A stretch of DNA of 43,731 nucleotides from DASWFI01 sp036394315 (GTDB lineage Bacteria > Patescibacteriota > Doudnabacteria > UBA920 > O2-02-FULL-48-8): NCBI GenBank assembly GCA_036394315.1, contig DASWFI010000084.1, positions 1 to 43,731 of the forward strand, read 5' to 3'. The notes beneath the pieces are model-generated. The model had not been told where the DNA came from and did no database searches. It worked only from the letters and a program-made list of their open reading frames with translations. Positions 8,011 through 15,761 of this stretch are shown one piece after another. Every line of letters begins with the position of its first letter. Positions within the stretch are counted from its first letter, which is position 1. Both the position numbers and the translations under genes were made by a program.

Positions 8011-8730
8011 ATGAAGTGGTTTAAACCATCAAAACAAGACGAAAACCTGATCCAACTGCTGAAAAAATCCAGCAGCGACTTTGAGTTTGATCCCAACTCG
8101 GTTAAATATCGACTTTTGAACTCAATCACCCAAGCAGATCAAAAACCAGTTCCGCATTTTAAAATTGGACGAGTAGCGGGCTACTCTGTCAGTTTTGTTT
8201 GTTTAGTAATGGTGATTTCTACCACTTTCGCTTTCGCTGCAGGTGCCCGACCCGGCGATAAACTATTCGGTTTGAATAAATTCGGCGAAAATATGATCTT
8301 AAAACTGCCCTTGTCCGTGGAACAGAAAGCCACGGTTCAGGAATATATCGTGACCAATCGCTTGCAAGCCCTGGATCAGGTTAAAACTAAACAAGTTATT
8401 ACGACAAAACAAGCGGCCGCAAAACTCCAAACAATAAAAGAATCGGAAGAAAGTTTGATGTCAGCCGTGGATAATATCACAAAAACCAAAAAGAAGCTTG
8501 AAGCTTCAGGAAAAACCCATGCGGCGAAAAAACTGGAAAATGTTCTGGATCAACTCCAGACCTCCGCTAAAAAAAGTGAAAGCAAGATTAAAGAGATCGA
8601 AGCCGAAACTATAGATTCAGCGGCTAAGGCGGAAATCCACGATCATCTGCAAAAAATCGAGGATAGCCGAAAAAAAGCCCGGTTGGAAATCAAACGATTC
8701 CAAGACACTCAAAATAACAACGACGATTAA
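8011..8730 (+). CDS. DUF5667 membrane protein, probable anti-sigma partner
   Basis: A 239-residue protein with a cytoplasmic N-terminus (about 55 residues), one membrane segment (about 56-76), the DUF5667-like stretch GARPGDKLFGLNKFGEN, then a long Lys/Glu/Ala-rich helical region (residues ~100-239) likely to form a coiled coil outside the membrane. Position directly after an ECF sigma gene and the single-pass topology suggest it holds the sigma factor through its short N-terminal domain. DUF5667 itself has no defined biochemical function that I know of. Confidence 0.75.
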   Translation: MKWFKPSKQDENLIQLLKKSSSDFEFDPNSVKYRLLNSITQADQKPVPHFKIGRVAGYSVSFVCLVMVISTTFAFAAGARPGDKLFGLNKFGENMILKLPLSVEQKATVQEYIVTNRLQALDQVKTKQVITTKQAAAKLQTIKESEESLMSAVDNITKTKKKLEASGKTHAAKKLENVLDQLQTSAKKSESKIKEIEAETIDSAAKAEIHDHLQKIEDSRKKARLEIKRFQDTQNNNDD

Positions 8731-8739
8731 TCAGGAGGA

Positions 8740-9525
8740 TTAGAGCAAATATTTCTCTAAATCGTTCAAAAAGTCTTTTTGAATTTCTAATTGACGCGTC
8801 ACTCCCTGCCAGACCAGATCTTTAGTCTCGCGATCAAATACGGCTTTATCCAAAACGTGGCTGGTGGTTACCACATACTGAGAAGTATTGATGGAATTGG
8901 TCAGAATTTCCAAATCTTTTTCCGTAACAGTAGCATTGTGTTTTAAAAGTTCCATAAAAACTTTGTATTCTTCAGCAATTGAACGCTCCAGTGCCGCGAA
9001 GGCGCCGACCGCAGTCTCCCACTCTAAGGTGGAAAAAACATCGGACAGTTCGGCAATATAATTTCTGGTAGGTTCCTTCGGCTCTGCCCGGTCAATTTCT
9101 TCCTGAGAGATTTCCAAAGCTTTAAGCAGGCGCAACCAAAGATCTCTTTTGGCAGTTTGTACGATCCCACGCTCTACTTTATGCCCGACTAGTTCATCAG
9201 TCCGCCGTTTTTCCAAAATTTCCAGGGCAGATTCGGCCTGAGGATCGTCTGATTCTGAAAGGTTGGCAATAGCAAAACGTAAAAATCCCGGATCTCCGTC
9301 TCTGCTGCCCATAAATGCCTCGGCAGCTAAAAACATTTGAATCGCAAACTTCCTGACTTTTTCCGGTTTGGGATGAGCGCTCTGAATTTTGCCCATAATC
9401 GGCCAAGTTTGCATTTCGTTAGGAATATAATGTCCCAACCACTCGATAAACTGCTCCCCCATGTACTCTTCAAGCGCTTGTTGGGGGGTATTGATGGTAT
9501 TTACATTGTGTGTCATTTCATTCAT
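8740..9525 (-). CDS. Hypothetical helical protein, possibly haem-oxygenase-like fold
   Basis: A 261-residue soluble protein with no signal or membrane segment, predicted almost entirely helical from its composition. Blocks such as FAIQMFLAAEAFMG, GFLRFAIANLSESDD and VGAFAALERSIAEEYKVFM resemble the all-helical TenA/PqqC/haem-oxygenase-like superfamily, which includes diiron oxidases. I cannot identify a full set of metal ligands, so this is only a suggestion. It converges with the DUF5667 gene (10 bases apart). Confidence 0.55.
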   Translation of the reverse strand: MNEMTHNVNTINTPQQALEEYMGEQFIEWLGHYIPNEMQTWPIMGKIQSAHPKPEKVRKFAIQMFLAAEAFMGSRDGDPGFLRFAIANLSESDDPQAESALEILEKRRTDELVGHKVERGIVQTAKRDLWLRLLKALEISQEEIDRAEPKEPTRNYIAELSDVFSTLEWETAVGAFAALERSIAEEYKVFMELLKHNATVTEKDLEILTNSINTSQYVVTTSHVLDKAVFDRETKDLVWQGVTRQLEIQKDFLNDLEKYLL

Positions 9526-9922
9526 AGACTTAGTGTAAATAGGATTGGGATTTATTGCAACTGGTCTGAAAATAAATATTTGTCCAAATATTTATTTTAT
9601 GGTATTTTAAGAAAGTTGTAATTAATAATATTGAAAAATGGCTGATGTCATAGCAGGGATTATAAATATTATCAAAAGCGGATTTATAGTTACAGGTTCT
9701 ACAATTAGTAAAACCATCAATCAAGCGTTTCCCAAAGATAACTCTCATAAAAAACACGATCCTCACCATTAGTAGCTTTTACTAGCCCAGTTACAACTGG
9801 CTAAAGTTACAAAGCAAGAAGAAGCCCAAAGTCGCCGCATATCAGCGAGTGACTTTGGTGTCCATAATCTTCAAATCTGGGCAGTAGTTTTATATTTTAC
9901 GATTATTTTCGTCCTAACCGGT
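9526..9922. other. Intergenic stretch with a possible 44-residue ORF and two hairpins
   Basis: Almost 400 bases lie between convincing genes. A forward frame from ATG 9638 to TAG 9772 would encode 44 residues, hydrophobic in the first half and ending in a Lys/His-rich tail; it has no Shine-Dalgarno and no recognised family. A hairpin at about 9783-9803 and another at 9826-9858 (ccaaagtc/gactttgg arms) follow. The second may help end zwf transcription but lacks a good T run. Confidence 0.3.
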
Positions 9923-11356
9923 TCAATTTAAATCCAAGGATTCAATAACGGCCGCATTGGTATCCGGCTTGTATGATTTAAGCGGCACTAAATTTTGTGC
10001 CCAAGCGCTGATGATGGGATCTATAAACTCCCACATGGATTTGACTTCGGAAGTGGAAACAAACAAGGTTTGATCGCCTTTAATGCTGTCGATAAGCAGT
10101 TTTTCATATTCTTCGATATATTGCATGCGCTCGCTGGCCTGTCGGAGCATGAAATCCAAACTGCGTTTTTCCATGTCATTAGTAAGGCCTGGTTTCTTGA
10201 CCCAAAATTCGATCTTGATCGCCTCTTCCGGCTCCAAAGAAAAAAATATGCGGTTAGTATAATGCAAACCTGGCGGACAAATGCAATTTTCGCCATGTTT
10301 GAATGTAACGATTACATCCTTAATTTGCTCCGCCATTCTTTTTCCGGTTTCCATGTAAATCGGCACTCCAATCCAGCGCGGATGAGATAATTCGGTTTTG
10401 GTTTTAAAATAAGTTTCAGTCTTAGAACCGGGTTTAACGCCCGCTATTTCAAAATAGCCTTCGTATTGAGCCCGAAAAGTGTGGGTCCGGAGGTCTTCCT
10501 TGGCTAATGGTTTTAAGGTTTTCATCAATTGGGCTCTTTTGAGCTGAATGGCGTGGGCGGAATAATCCAATGGCGCTTCCATGGTGGTCAGAGCCAGCAT
10601 CTGTAATAAATGATTTTGACCGAAATCCCGGAGAGCGCCGACGTTATCGTAAAAAGCGCCTCGCTGCTCCACGCCCAAAGTTTCCCAGGCCCGGATTTCT
10701 ATTTTCGCTATAAATTGATTGTTCCAAATTTTTTCAAACATATCATTGGAAAACCGAAAAGTGAGAATATTCTGAACCATTTCCTTGGCCAAATAGTGAT
10801 CGATACGGTAAATTTTATCCTCGGAGAAAAGACTGCCTAGAAGCAAATCTAATTTTTCCGCTGATTCCAAATTACTGCCAAAAGGTTTTTCGACTAAAAT
10901 CCGGGTTTCCACGTCTGAATTTTCCGGAACATCGGACAGGCCGGAAGCTTTAAGATTTTCAAAAATAACCTGGTAAATATCCGGCGGCACTGCCAGATAA
11001 AATAACCTGTTGGTTTTCTGCTGCCACGGCTGCTGGATGCGAGTGAGCATTTCCTTCAAAGCCTGGTATGATTCCTTCGTTTCAAACAATCCCTGCTGAT
11101 AACAAAATAGAGTCGTAAAGCCGGCCAATTCCTGGACAGATGCATCTTTGACCTTGGCTTTGACTAAATCCGCGATGAACGGCTTGATAGACTCGTTATC
11201 AAACGGCTTGCGGCCAAATCCGACAATACGGAATTTGTCGCCCAAAACACCCTTTTTATACAAACTAAAAAGCGCTGGCACGACTTTTTTGGCAGTCAGA
11301 TCGCCAGTGATGCCCAGGATAATTAATATTGTGGGAATTTCTTTATTCTCTGTCAT
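9923..11356 (-). CDS. zwf: Glucose-6-phosphate 1-dehydrogenase
   Basis: First enzyme of the oxidative pentose phosphate pathway, making NADPH and 6-phosphogluconolactone. Visible motifs are the N-terminal LIILGITGDLTAKK nucleotide-binding site, VEKPFGSNLESA, the catalytic signature RIDHYLAKEMVQN, and the NNQFIAKIEIRAWE stretch. About 477 residues from the ATG at 11356; an upstream in-frame ATG at 11380 would add eight residues. Either start overlaps the end of gnd (14 or 38 bases), which implies coupling. No phosphogluconolactonase gene is seen nearby. Confidence 0.95.
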   Translation of the reverse strand: MTENKEIPTILIILGITGDLTAKKVVPALFSLYKKGVLGDKFRIVGFGRKPFDNESIKPFIADLVKAKVKDASVQELAGFTTLFCYQQGLFETKESYQALKEMLTRIQQPWQQKTNRLFYLAVPPDIYQVIFENLKASGLSDVPENSDVETRILVEKPFGSNLESAEKLDLLLGSLFSEDKIYRIDHYLAKEMVQNILTFRFSNDMFEKIWNNQFIAKIEIRAWETLGVEQRGAFYDNVGALRDFGQNHLLQMLALTTMEAPLDYSAHAIQLKRAQLMKTLKPLAKEDLRTHTFRAQYEGYFEIAGVKPGSKTETYFKTKTELSHPRWIGVPIYMETGKRMAEQIKDVIVTFKHGENCICPPGLHYTNRIFFSLEPEEAIKIEFWVKKPGLTNDMEKRSLDFMLRQASERMQYIEEYEKLLIDSIKGDQTLFVSTSEVKSMWEFIDPIISAWAQNLVPLKSYKPDTNAAVIESLDLN

Positions 11357-12263
11357 CTGATTTGACTGCATGGCCGCCAAATTGCTTTCGCAGCAGGCTC
11401 ACGATTTTGTTGGAAAATTTATTCTGATGCACAGGATCCTGGGATTCTTGCCGTACTGCGAATGAATCTTTGATCACCCGGACATCTATGCCCAGCTCTT
11501 CCGCTGTCTTCACTGTCCATTCACCCTCCCCGGTCGAATCAATAAAGCCGCTGGTTTTTTCGATATTTTCTTTTTCAAAAATATTGCGGGTCAAATCAAT
11601 CAGCCAGGAGCTGACCACGGATCCGGTTTGATAAATTTTGCTGACCTGGGCCAGGTCCAAACTAAATTTACTGGCTTTTAAAACTGCGTAGCCTTCGGCA
11701 ATGGCTTCCATCATACCATACTCAATGCCATTGTGAACCATTTTCACAAAGTGGCCGCTGCCAGTGGGTCCTACCAGGCCGTAATTTTCGCCGGAAGATA
11801 AAACTTTTACAATTGGTTCAACCATCGGCCAGTGTTCCTTAGGCCCGCCTGCCATCAGCGCAAACCCGCGCTCTAAACCCCACACTCCTCCCGAGGTTCC
11901 TATGTCATAAAAAATAATGCCAGCGTCATTTAACTGCTTGCCACGACGGATGCTGTCTTTATAAAAAGAATTGCCGCCGTCAATCACGATGTCCCCGGCT
12001 TTAAGCAATTTTACCAAACCAGAGTTGCCCAATAAAAATTCATCCATGATCGCATGCGGCAGCATGATCCAGATTATCCGCGGCTGGCCAGTCAAAAAAT
12101 TTATGAGGTCAACTTCACTGGCAAAAACTTTGCCTCCTGTATCTTGGAATTCTTTTCGCGGCCCCACTGAACGGTTCCAGGCCAGCACATCGAAGTTATT
12201 TTTTTGCAACCTCTCCGCGATCTGTATCCCCATCCGCCCTAATCCAAACAGTCCTATTTGCAT
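11343..12263 (-). CDS. gnd: 6-phosphogluconate dehydrogenase, short (GntZ-type)
   Basis: Oxidatively decarboxylates 6-phosphogluconate to ribulose 5-phosphate. The 306-residue length matches the short decarboxylating form rather than the ~470-residue one. The Rossmann motif GLFGLGRMG is at the N-terminus, followed by DGGNSFYKDS, the substrate motif GTSGGVWGLERGF and the catalytic region GSGHFVKMVHNGIEYG. It is upstream of and overlapping zwf, so the two oxidative pentose phosphate enzymes form one operon. Short enzymes are often NAD-preferring, but that cannot be settled here. Confidence 0.93.
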   Translation of the reverse strand: MQIGLFGLGRMGIQIAERLQKNNFDVLAWNRSVGPRKEFQDTGGKVFASEVDLINFLTGQPRIIWIMLPHAIMDEFLLGNSGLVKLLKAGDIVIDGGNSFYKDSIRRGKQLNDAGIIFYDIGTSGGVWGLERGFALMAGGPKEHWPMVEPIVKVLSSGENYGLVGPTGSGHFVKMVHNGIEYGMMEAIAEGYAVLKASKFSLDLAQVSKIYQTGSVVSSWLIDLTRNIFEKENIEKTSGFIDSTGEGEWTVKTAEELGIDVRVIKDSFAVRQESQDPVHQNKFSNKIVSLLRKQFGGHAVKSDDRE

Positions 12264-12341
12264 GTGATTTGATTAATATATCCTCATCATAACAAAAAAA
12301 GTTTCTTCACAGAAATTTTCTTTAGTGATTTGGGCGAATTA

Positions 12342-12374
12342 CAAAAAAAACCGCCTTTTGGGGCGATTTTTTGA
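12342..12374 (-). terminator. Rho-independent terminator after the secreted-protein gene
   Basis: cgcc (12352-12355) pairs with ggcg (12362-12365), extended by A/T pairs, with eight T on the reverse strand (12350-12343). It lies just downstream of the gene ending at 12391. Confidence 0.7.
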
Positions 12375-12390
12375 AATCATTCTCAGTAAT

Positions 12391-12768
12391 TTATACCTTA
12401 CAGGCCATTCTGTCTGTTTGGAACGTACTTCGTGCTGATTGAGACGCAGTATTTTTGGCACTAAGGGCATCCTTACGAGCTTGATAAAAAGTCTGCCAGG
12501 CAGCCTTAATAGCATCACGTCTGGCCTTGCCCGGAGTTAAGCTTCGAGCATTGGCTAATGCAGTCTTACGGGCGTCCATTGCAGCATTTACGGTTGCCTG
12601 ATAAGTAGCATTGGCAGCCTTAAGGGCTACATCTCGTTTACTCACAGTAGTAGCCACACAAGCCTTGTCGTACTTTGCTACTTTAGTAGCCGCAGAAACC
12701 GGAAGGGCTGCGAAGCTGAAAACAAATGAAGAAACAATTATCGACGAAATTATAGCTTTTCTAAACAT
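12391..12768 (-). CDS. Small secreted Ala/Lys-rich protein
   Basis: A 125-residue protein with a clear signal peptide (hydrophobic residues ~5-22, then LPVSAATK with probable cleavage after an Ala). The mature part is helical and rich in Ala, Lys and Arg, with recurring KRDVALKAANATYQ / ARKTALANARS / ARKDALSAKNTA blocks suggesting an internally repeated coiled coil. Two Cys (one near the mature N-terminus, one in the final CKV) could form a disulfide. No family recognised. Confidence 0.75.
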   Translation of the reverse strand: MFRKAIISSIIVSSFVFSFAALPVSAATKVAKYDKACVATTVSKRDVALKAANATYQATVNAAMDARKTALANARSLTPGKARRDAIKAAWQTFYQARKDALSAKNTASQSARSTFQTDRMACKV

Positions 12769-12921
12769 TGTAGTTTCCTAATATTTTAATTAGCGTTCGA
12801 CCTTTATTAATATAACGATGCTTTTATACTATAGTTACCTAATTATAGCATAGCAACAAATAACGATGTAGCTATTGGTCGCCTTCCAGCGACTCGACCA
12901 AGTCATATATTTTTCTTTCTT
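12769..12921. other. AT-rich intergenic stretch
   Basis: Probable promoter region of the reverse-strand secreted-protein gene. No gene recognised. Confidence 0.3.
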
Positions 12922-13008
12922 GGCGAACCAGTTCGAGACAGGTGGAAAACTTTTGAGGCTTTAGTTAAGGATATTTATGCTGTTTTGATCAGTGGTGAAC
13001 CCAACTAG
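12922..13008 (+). pseudogene. Gene remnant A (C-terminal fragment)
   Basis: A forward frame encodes GEPVRDRWKTFEALVKDIY and then stops at TAG 13006. It has no start of its own. It matches remnant B at 13909-13995 (GDASRDRWKTYLALVKEIY) at about half of 28 positions, so both are the last part of the same unknown protein family. It lies directly upstream of the first MntA/HepT module. Confidence 0.55.
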
Positions 13009-13094
13009 AGGTTAAGGGATTTTGGGACGTTTCACTATCCCTAGTCTTTGAAGCATCTCGGTAAGGATTTTGAGCGAAAAAATATGGATTTTTT

Positions 13095-13122
13095 TGCAGA
13101 TTAGCGATATAATATAGTTATG
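13095..13122 (+). promoter_or_regulatory. Probable leaderless promoter of mntA-1
   Basis: A TATAAT lies six bases upstream of the ATG at 13120, the spacing expected when transcription begins at the start codon. No convincing -35 and no Shine-Dalgarno. Confidence 0.5.
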
Positions 13123-13407
13123 ACTATAGATGAAGTTAAAGTTAAAGCAATCCCAATTTTAAAGAAGTACGGCGCGGAATATGCAGCGGTCTTTGGTAGT
13201 GTTGCCCGCGGCGATGACCGGCCAGATAGCGATATTGATTTTGTTGTTCGTTTGAGCCGTCCCGTTGGATTTTTCAAGCTCAGTGCTTTAGAAACGTCTC
13301 TTGAACAAATATTGCAGCGACCGGTGGACTTGGTGGAAGAAGAGGGCCTGAGTCGGCACATGAAGCCATATATCATTAAAGATCTTGTGACTGTATATGA
13401 AAAATGA
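13120..13407 (+). CDS. mntA: MntA-type nucleotidyltransferase antitoxin (module 1)
   Basis: A 95-residue minimal nucleotidyltransferase. The signature GSVARGDDRPDSDIDFVV contains the GSx10DxD catalytic motif. In MntA/HepT pairs this protein AMPylates and neutralises the HepT ribonuclease toxin. It overlaps the following hepT by 11 bases, which supports coupled expression and the toxin-antitoxin reading. Confidence 0.88.
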   Translation: MTIDEVKVKAIPILKKYGAEYAAVFGSVARGDDRPDSDIDFVVRLSRPVGFFKLSALETSLEQILQRPVDLVEEEGLSRHMKPYIIKDLVTVYEK

Positions 13408-13711
13408 TCAGGTATACGTTGGGCATATTACGGATGCGCTGAATAAAATCGAAGCATATACGACAGGCGTATCGTATGAGCAGTTTATGTCAGATGAAAT
13501 GAGGATCGATGCCGTGCTTCGCGAAATGCAGATTATTGGAGAAGCCGCCAAACGATTATCCCCTGAATTTAAAGACAGCCATAACTCAGTTCCGTGGAAG
13601 GCCATTATTGGCTTTCGGAATAAGGCCGTTCACGACTATTTTGATGTGAACGTCATGACAGTATGGGAGACGATTGAGATGGATTTGCCGCAACTCAAAA
13701 AAGCTCTCTAA
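13397..13711 (+). CDS. hepT: HepT-type ribonuclease toxin (module 1)
   Basis: A 104-residue HEPN-family (DUF86) protein with the HEPN ribonuclease signature RNKAVHDYF (Rx4HxY form, residues ~75-83) near the C-terminus and a conserved QIIGEAAKRLS segment. HepT cleaves RNA and is held in check by the MntA partner encoded just upstream. It faces a second HepT/MntA module on the opposite strand about 290 bases away. Confidence 0.88.
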   Translation: MKNDQVYVGHITDALNKIEAYTTGVSYEQFMSDEMRIDAVLREMQIIGEAAKRLSPEFKDSHNSVPWKAIIGFRNKAVHDYFDVNVMTVWETIEMDLPQLKKAL

Positions 13712-13749
13712 TTTAGAAAAAAGAGGCTAATTACGAAACCATAGCTGAA

Positions 13750-13995
13750 AGCCTGGGTATAATAGGTACCTACTTTACGTCTATCCGACCTTGGCTTCTT
13801 CATATGTCTCTGGTAAGAAAATTGAATTTAACGGAGCAAAGTTTGGAACCGCACAACTGTCTAGTATTTACAAGCTGAATCAACAGTATGGCGGAAAAAA
13901 TCTAATTTGGTGATGCAAGTCGAGACAGGTGGAAAACTTATTTGGCTCTGGTAAAAGAGATTTATGACACCCTTTTACAAACAATCACGGCATAA
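13750..13995 (+). pseudogene. Gene remnant B, frameshifted
   Basis: Two forward frames together look like one protein fragment. The first runs to TGA at 13911 and includes GKKIEFNGAKFGTAQL and NQQYGGKNLIW. The second, from 13909 to TAA 13993, continues GDASRDRWKTYLALVKEIYDT. A one-base change near 13908-13911 would join them. The C-terminal part matches remnant A at 12922-13008. The family is not recognised; DNA-associated or mobile origin is possible. Confidence 0.5.
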
Positions 13996-14002
13996 CCATC
14001 TT

Positions 14003-14335
14003 TTAACTTATTTGCAGTAATTGTTGTTTCAATTCAGGCAAATTTATTTGGACAGTATTCCAAACATTGTCCGCATTGACGCCAAAATAGTCATGAATCA
14101 AAACATCACGCATGCCTGCGGGTTTTTTCCAGTCAATTTCAGGGTGTGATTGTTTGGTCTCAACACTTATGCGCTTGGTCGCTTCGCCAATAATTTCGAT
14201 TTTTCGGATAACCGCGCTTTGTAACAAATCACTGGCTTTAAATTCTGTTTCAAAAATTCCATCGAGAAATTTTTCTACCTCAGCAATCGCATCTAAAATA
14301 TGACCGATATACTTCTTATCTTTGTCGTTCATCAT
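14003..14335 (-). CDS. hepT: HepT-type ribonuclease toxin (module 2)
   Basis: A 110-residue DUF86/HEPN protein with the motif RDVLIHDYFGV and the segment KIEIIGEATKRIS, parallel to module 1. Sequence divergence from the first HepT is large, so this is not a recent duplication. It overlaps the upstream mntA by 20 bases and converges on module 1, with a frameshifted gene remnant between. Confidence 0.88.
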   Translation of the reverse strand: MMNDKDKKYIGHILDAIAEVEKFLDGIFETEFKASDLLQSAVIRKIEIIGEATKRISVETKQSHPEIDWKKPAGMRDVLIHDYFGVNADNVWNTVQINLPELKQQLLQIS

Positions 14336-14621
14336 ACAAAACTTGCATGGAACTTAATATTTCATCTTTAAGTCTATGATTAAGCCCTCCCGTGGTAATC
14401 ACATCCACCCTTGATCGCAATATTTGCTCTAAGCCATCTTTCACTTCCACAATATCATAAAGCGTGGATTTGGCTGTAGGATTAAATTCCACTAAAAAAT
14501 CATAGTCACTATCAGCCTTAGCCAACCCTTTTACGCGCGAACCAAAAATCGCCGCAAATATAATATTGTTACGTCTGAGTGAATTTATGAGTTCTTCTTT
14601 TGGTAAATTAATAGGTATCAT
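14316..14621 (-). CDS. mntA: MntA-type nucleotidyltransferase antitoxin (module 2)
   Basis: A 101-residue minimal nucleotidyltransferase with the catalytic GSRVKGLAKADSDYDFLVEF (GSx10DxD). It precedes its HepT partner on the reverse strand. An extended -10 element (TGCTATAAT at 14648-14640) lies about 20 bases upstream of the ATG. Confidence 0.87.
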   Translation of the reverse strand: MIPINLPKEELINSLRRNNIIFAAIFGSRVKGLAKADSDYDFLVEFNPTAKSTLYDIVEVKDGLEQILRSRVDVITTGGLNHRLKDEILSSMQVLYDERQR

Positions 14622-14639
14622 ATGAATAATTTCGACTAA

Positions 14640-14648
14640 ATTATAGCA
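14640..14648 (-). promoter_or_regulatory. Extended -10 promoter of mntA-2
   Basis: TGCTATAAT reads on the reverse strand, with only a weak -35 upstream. The region 14649-14843 otherwise holds nothing I recognise. Confidence 0.5.
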
Positions 14649-14843
14649 TAGACAAGGTTAAATTGAAACGAGATGTACTAATCTCTTGGAATGACCAACC
14701 GGGAATTAAAACCATTATTTACACCTAACCTAAGCCAAATAAATTTAAAAGGCTTCCCAAGTTCACTAAAATAATGAATTTGGAAAACCCTTAAAATCAA
14801 TGCCTGTCGATCGATTATTCTATCTTGGAAAATTTTTGAATTT

Positions 14844-14918
14844 TGGTGATCCCACCGGGAATCGAACCCGGATTACCAGGATGAAAACCTGGCGTCCTAA
14901 CCGTTAGACGATGGGACC
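14844..14918 (-). tRNA. tRNA-Glu (anticodon TTC)
   Basis: Reverse-strand cloverleaf of 75 bases including an encoded CCA. Acceptor arm ggtccca/tgggatc (one G-U pair); anticodon arm ccagg/cctgg around ttTTCat; T arm ccggg-ttcgatt-cccgg. The discriminator is A. The TTC anticodon reads Glu codons GAA and GAG. Confidence 0.96.
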
Positions 14919-15321
14919 TTTCGTCGCAACTGGGAGACACTTCGCAAATTACTTCGTAATTGTACTACGGTCTGGTCGTTGCTCCTCTCAAATCAAACAG
15001 GTGCTCGGCTTCGCCTGCGCCTCAAGTTTGATTTGTAATAACTCAAACTACATACTTTAGAACTTACGTATTATACAGTAAAAACGACCTTATTTCAATA
15101 TCACTGTTTTGATTTTTTTGGCATCATTAAGGGTATGGAAATCTGGACCATTCTGCTTACAATTGCCGATTTAAAGTTTATTTGGCGTCATTGGTTATTT
15201 CTTTTTCAAATCTAAACGATTAATCCACCTTAAGCAATTAAAAATTCTGTACATTTTCACAATTGCTTCGGCGTTTTATACAAACGAAAATTATATGGAA
15301 TAAACTAAACAAGGAGTAATC
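14919..15321. other. Intergenic stretch with a long imperfect hairpin
   Basis: About 400 bases between the tRNA and the YggT-like gene. A small hairpin at 14946-14960 is followed by a long one at 14989-15035: a 10-bp perfect outer stem caaatcaaac/gtttgatttg enclosing a second GC-rich stem. No T run follows on either strand, so it is not a simple terminator. The rest is AT-rich with no gene recognised. Confidence 0.4.
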
Positions 15322-15705
15322 ATGGCCACTCCAGCTTATTATTCACCAGGCAGCGTGAAGCCTTTGTACCGAGGCACGCAAGTGGTTTGGTACATTCTTA
15401 GTATTATAGAGGTACTCTTGGGGTTCCGATTCATCTTAAGACTGATAGCGGCTAATCCGGGAGCGGGATTTACGAATTTCATTTATACCATCAGTCAGCC
15501 TCTGATCCAACCATTCATTAACATCGTGCGCGTCGCCAGAGTCGAGGGCTCGACTGTGACCGCGGTCGTGGATTGGAATATCATCCTCGCCATGGCAGTG
15601 TACTGGCTGATAGCCTGGGGTATAGTGCGCATGTTCTTTATGGGCCGGCCGGTTTCCGAAGCAGAAGCAGACTACGAAATCCGCAAAGAAAATAATAAAT
15701 TATAA
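15322..15705 (+). CDS. YggT-family membrane protein
   Basis: A 127-residue protein with two hydrophobic segments (about residues 22-44 and 82-104) flanking the FRFILRLIAANPGAGF and ISQPLIQPF blocks typical of the YggT/Ycf19 family. The family is linked to membrane organisation and cell division in other bacteria. The start is clear: a good Shine-Dalgarno (aaggag) lies 7 bases before the ATG. A hairpin terminator follows the gene. Confidence 0.85.
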   Translation: MATPAYYSPGSVKPLYRGTQVVWYILSIIEVLLGFRFILRLIAANPGAGFTNFIYTISQPLIQPFINIVRVARVEGSTVTAVVDWNIILAMAVYWLIAWGIVRMFFMGRPVSEAEADYEIRKENNKL

Positions 15706-15720
15706 TCGTATCCTCAAAAT

Positions 15721-15745
15721 CCGCCCTCGAAACAGGGCGGCTTTT
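15721..15745 (+). terminator. Terminator after the YggT-like gene
   Basis: Stem ccgccct (15721-15727) / agggcgg (15734-15740) with a 6-base loop, followed by cttttg. It lies 20 bases before tsaD, which may still be reached by read-through. Confidence 0.75.
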
Positions 15746-15761
15746 GTGTTAAGCTGTTTTC

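Noticed and set aside
9638..9772. 44-codon forward ORF
   Set aside because: Half hydrophobic and possibly real, but no ribosome binding site or homology that I can see.
15135..15213. 26-codon ORF starting MEIWTILLTIADLK
   Set aside because: Too short with no supporting signal.
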